Shown here piece after piece: positions 14,527 to 15,509 of a stretch of DNA of 15,509 nt. Origin of the DNA: CAZCQG01 sp964500775 (GTDB taxonomy: Bacteria; Campylobacterota; Campylobacteria; Campylobacterales; CAZCQG01); contig CAZCQG010000051.1 in the NCBI GenBank assembly GCA_964500775.1, positions 1 through 15,509 of the forward strand. The letters run 5' to 3'. The notes beneath the pieces were generated by a model. That model was given only the letters and a program-made list of their open reading frames with translations, was not told the origin of the DNA and did not search any database. The position numbers were made by a program, and so were the translations under genes. The first letter of the stretch is position 1; every line of letters begins with the position of its first letter.

Positions 14527-15504
14527 CTAATTACTATCTTCGTAAGTTATTTCATTATCAGCTAGGAGTTTTTGACTCCCGGGTTTTTTGGTGATGATTC
14601 CCATATAGTTGCTCATCCTTTTGATAAACAGATTCAAAGTCTCGTTTTTTCTGTGCTCCGCACCGACGAGTTTATAGCAACAATTGTAATCTTTGAGAAT
14701 CTCGTTTTTATTGAGTTCATCAAGGAGTCTTTCTATGAGGTGATTGCACCCCTCTATCCCCGTATGACTTAGGAGTATGAGAAATTTGTATTTCGAAATT
14801 TTCTCATACGAATCGGTCGGGCGAATCTTTGCTTTTATCAGTTTTTCGATGATATTAGGTACGGACGGAGCTTTTATCGGACTGCCGTCAGGCTGCATAT
14901 AGGAGAGCATCACGCTAGAAAAGTTTACGCCGTAGCGATTGGAGCGGTGAATCTCGACCGAGAGAATCTTTAAAAGCTTATTGAGGGTTTTTTCGTCGTC
15001 TTCGGCACTCGGTTTATCGGGTTGTTGTGCGCTCGGCGCTTCTTGCTGAGGCGTGACTTGGGTGAGTTTGCTTTTGTACTCTTTTTCCAGCATCGAAATA
15101 TCGGTGAGATTGATGATAAAATAGCCGTTAGCGGCTTGATATTTCGAGACATTCAATAAAAAATAATGAAGTTTTGATGCGTAGTTTCTTAATGCGATTT
15201 TTCTATTGTGGGGTTGGAGCTCGATGAGTTTGCCCAGCCAGTTTTTTTTGTCTTCGATCTTTGGGATGTCGCTCGTATTTACGAGTGTATCGCCGAAATG
15301 ACCGAAGCGTTGCTTAAATGTCGCTATGTCAAGACAGTCGAAAAATTCTAAAAACTTTGCATTTGCTTCGACTATCTCGTTTCCTCTGCACAAAAATGAG
15401 ATATTGGGATAAGAATCGGAGATGTTTTTTAATCGATTGAGGGTGTTTTCTACCGATTTTTTTTCGATATTTTTTTGATGGCATTTATAGATTGCCTCTT
15501 TCAT
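14527..15504 (-). CDS. PAS protein with degenerate GGDEF-like domain, 5' end uncertain
   Basis: 325 residues from the first visible ATG, but the frame stays open through the last bases of the window (GAA precedes the ATG), so the true start may lie outside. Residues about 33-142 form a PAS domain very like that of the next gene (EANAKFLEFFDCLDIATF; closing FIINLTDISMLE). A Gln/Pro/Ala/Asp-rich linker spans about 148-172. Residues about 173-305 have the layout of a GGDEF domain: NKLLKILSVEIHRSNRYG corresponds to the entry helix, FSSVMLSYM to the strand that normally carries the metal-binding Asp, and YEKISKYKFLILLSHTGIEGC to the segment normally reading GGEEF. Here that motif is SKYKF (237-241), so diguanylate cyclase activity is not expected. 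It lies 33 bp upstream of the histidine kinase gene on the same strand, suggesting joint function. Confidence 0.75.
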   Translation of the reverse strand: MKEAIYKCHQKNIEKKSVENTLNRLKNISDSYPNISFLCRGNEIVEANAKFLEFFDCLDIATFKQRFGHFGDTLVNTSDIPKIEDKKNWLGKLIELQPHNRKIALRNYASKLHYFLLNVSKYQAANGYFIINLTDISMLEKEYKSKLTQVTPQQEAPSAQQPDKPSAEDDEKTLNKLLKILSVEIHRSNRYGVNFSSVMLSYMQPDGSPIKAPSVPNIIEKLIKAKIRPTDSYEKISKYKFLILLSHTGIEGCNHLIERLLDELNKNEILKDYNCCYKLVGAEHRKNETLNLFIKRMSNYMGIITKKPGSQKLLADNEITYEDSN

Positions 15505-15509
15505 TTCGG

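Noticed and set aside
1..15509. Mobile element, CRISPR array, toxin-antitoxin or defence system
   Set aside because: I found no transposase, integrase, repeat-spacer pattern or defence-type gene. All genes fit a vertically inherited core-genome layout.

Overview
The window is an ordinary, densely packed chromosomal stretch from a member of the Campylobacterota (formerly Epsilonproteobacteria). The main evidence is the first gene, whose C-terminal part reads closely like the bacterial oligosaccharyltransferase PglB of Campylobacter. Two gene orders, recalled from memory and not searched, also fit this phylum: uvrC next to a DUF721 gene near guaA, and an FtsX-type permease next to secA and lolA. 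NhaD and NadB and the moderate base composition suggest a free-living, possibly marine or sulfur-oxidising relative (Sulfurimonas/Sulfuricurvum/Sulfurovum type) rather than a host-adapted Campylobacter. The genus is inference.

Layout. 1-1297 (+): 3' part of pglB. 1287-3507 (-): uvrC preceded by a DUF721/DciA-like gene, 8 bp overlap. 3478-8565 (+): a tight run of a 42-residue LptM-like lipoprotein gene, nadB, nhaD, guaA and hemD, with junctions of 4 bp overlap, 23 bp gap, 1 bp overlap and 0 bp. 8548-12718 (-): secA, a LolC/LolE-family permease and a small exported protein of unknown function. 12795-13316 (+): lolA, divergent from secA. 13303-15504 (-): a PAS protein with a degenerate GGDEF-like domain, then a soluble PAS histidine kinase.

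How the genes relate. Several concern the cell envelope: PglB glycosylates exported proteins, SecA exports them, the permease and LolA release and carry lipoproteins, and the small LptM-like lipoprotein is a likely passenger with a role in the LPS export pore. The others are housekeeping: excision repair (UvrC), a possible replicative helicase loader (DUF721), NAD synthesis (NadB), sodium/proton exchange (NhaD), GMP synthesis (GuaA) and tetrapyrrole synthesis (HemD). The last two genes form a signalling pair with matching N-terminal PAS domains.

No intergenic stretch exceeds 300 bases; the longest is about 76 bp, between secA and lolA. I saw no tRNA, rRNA, CRISPR array, insertion sequence or phage gene. 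All three convergent gene pairs overlap at their 3' ends. I found no clearly novel multi-gene system. The most worthwhile observations are the short lipoprotein gene coupled to nadB, the overlapping divergent start region there, and the PAS/degenerate-GGDEF plus histidine kinase pair.
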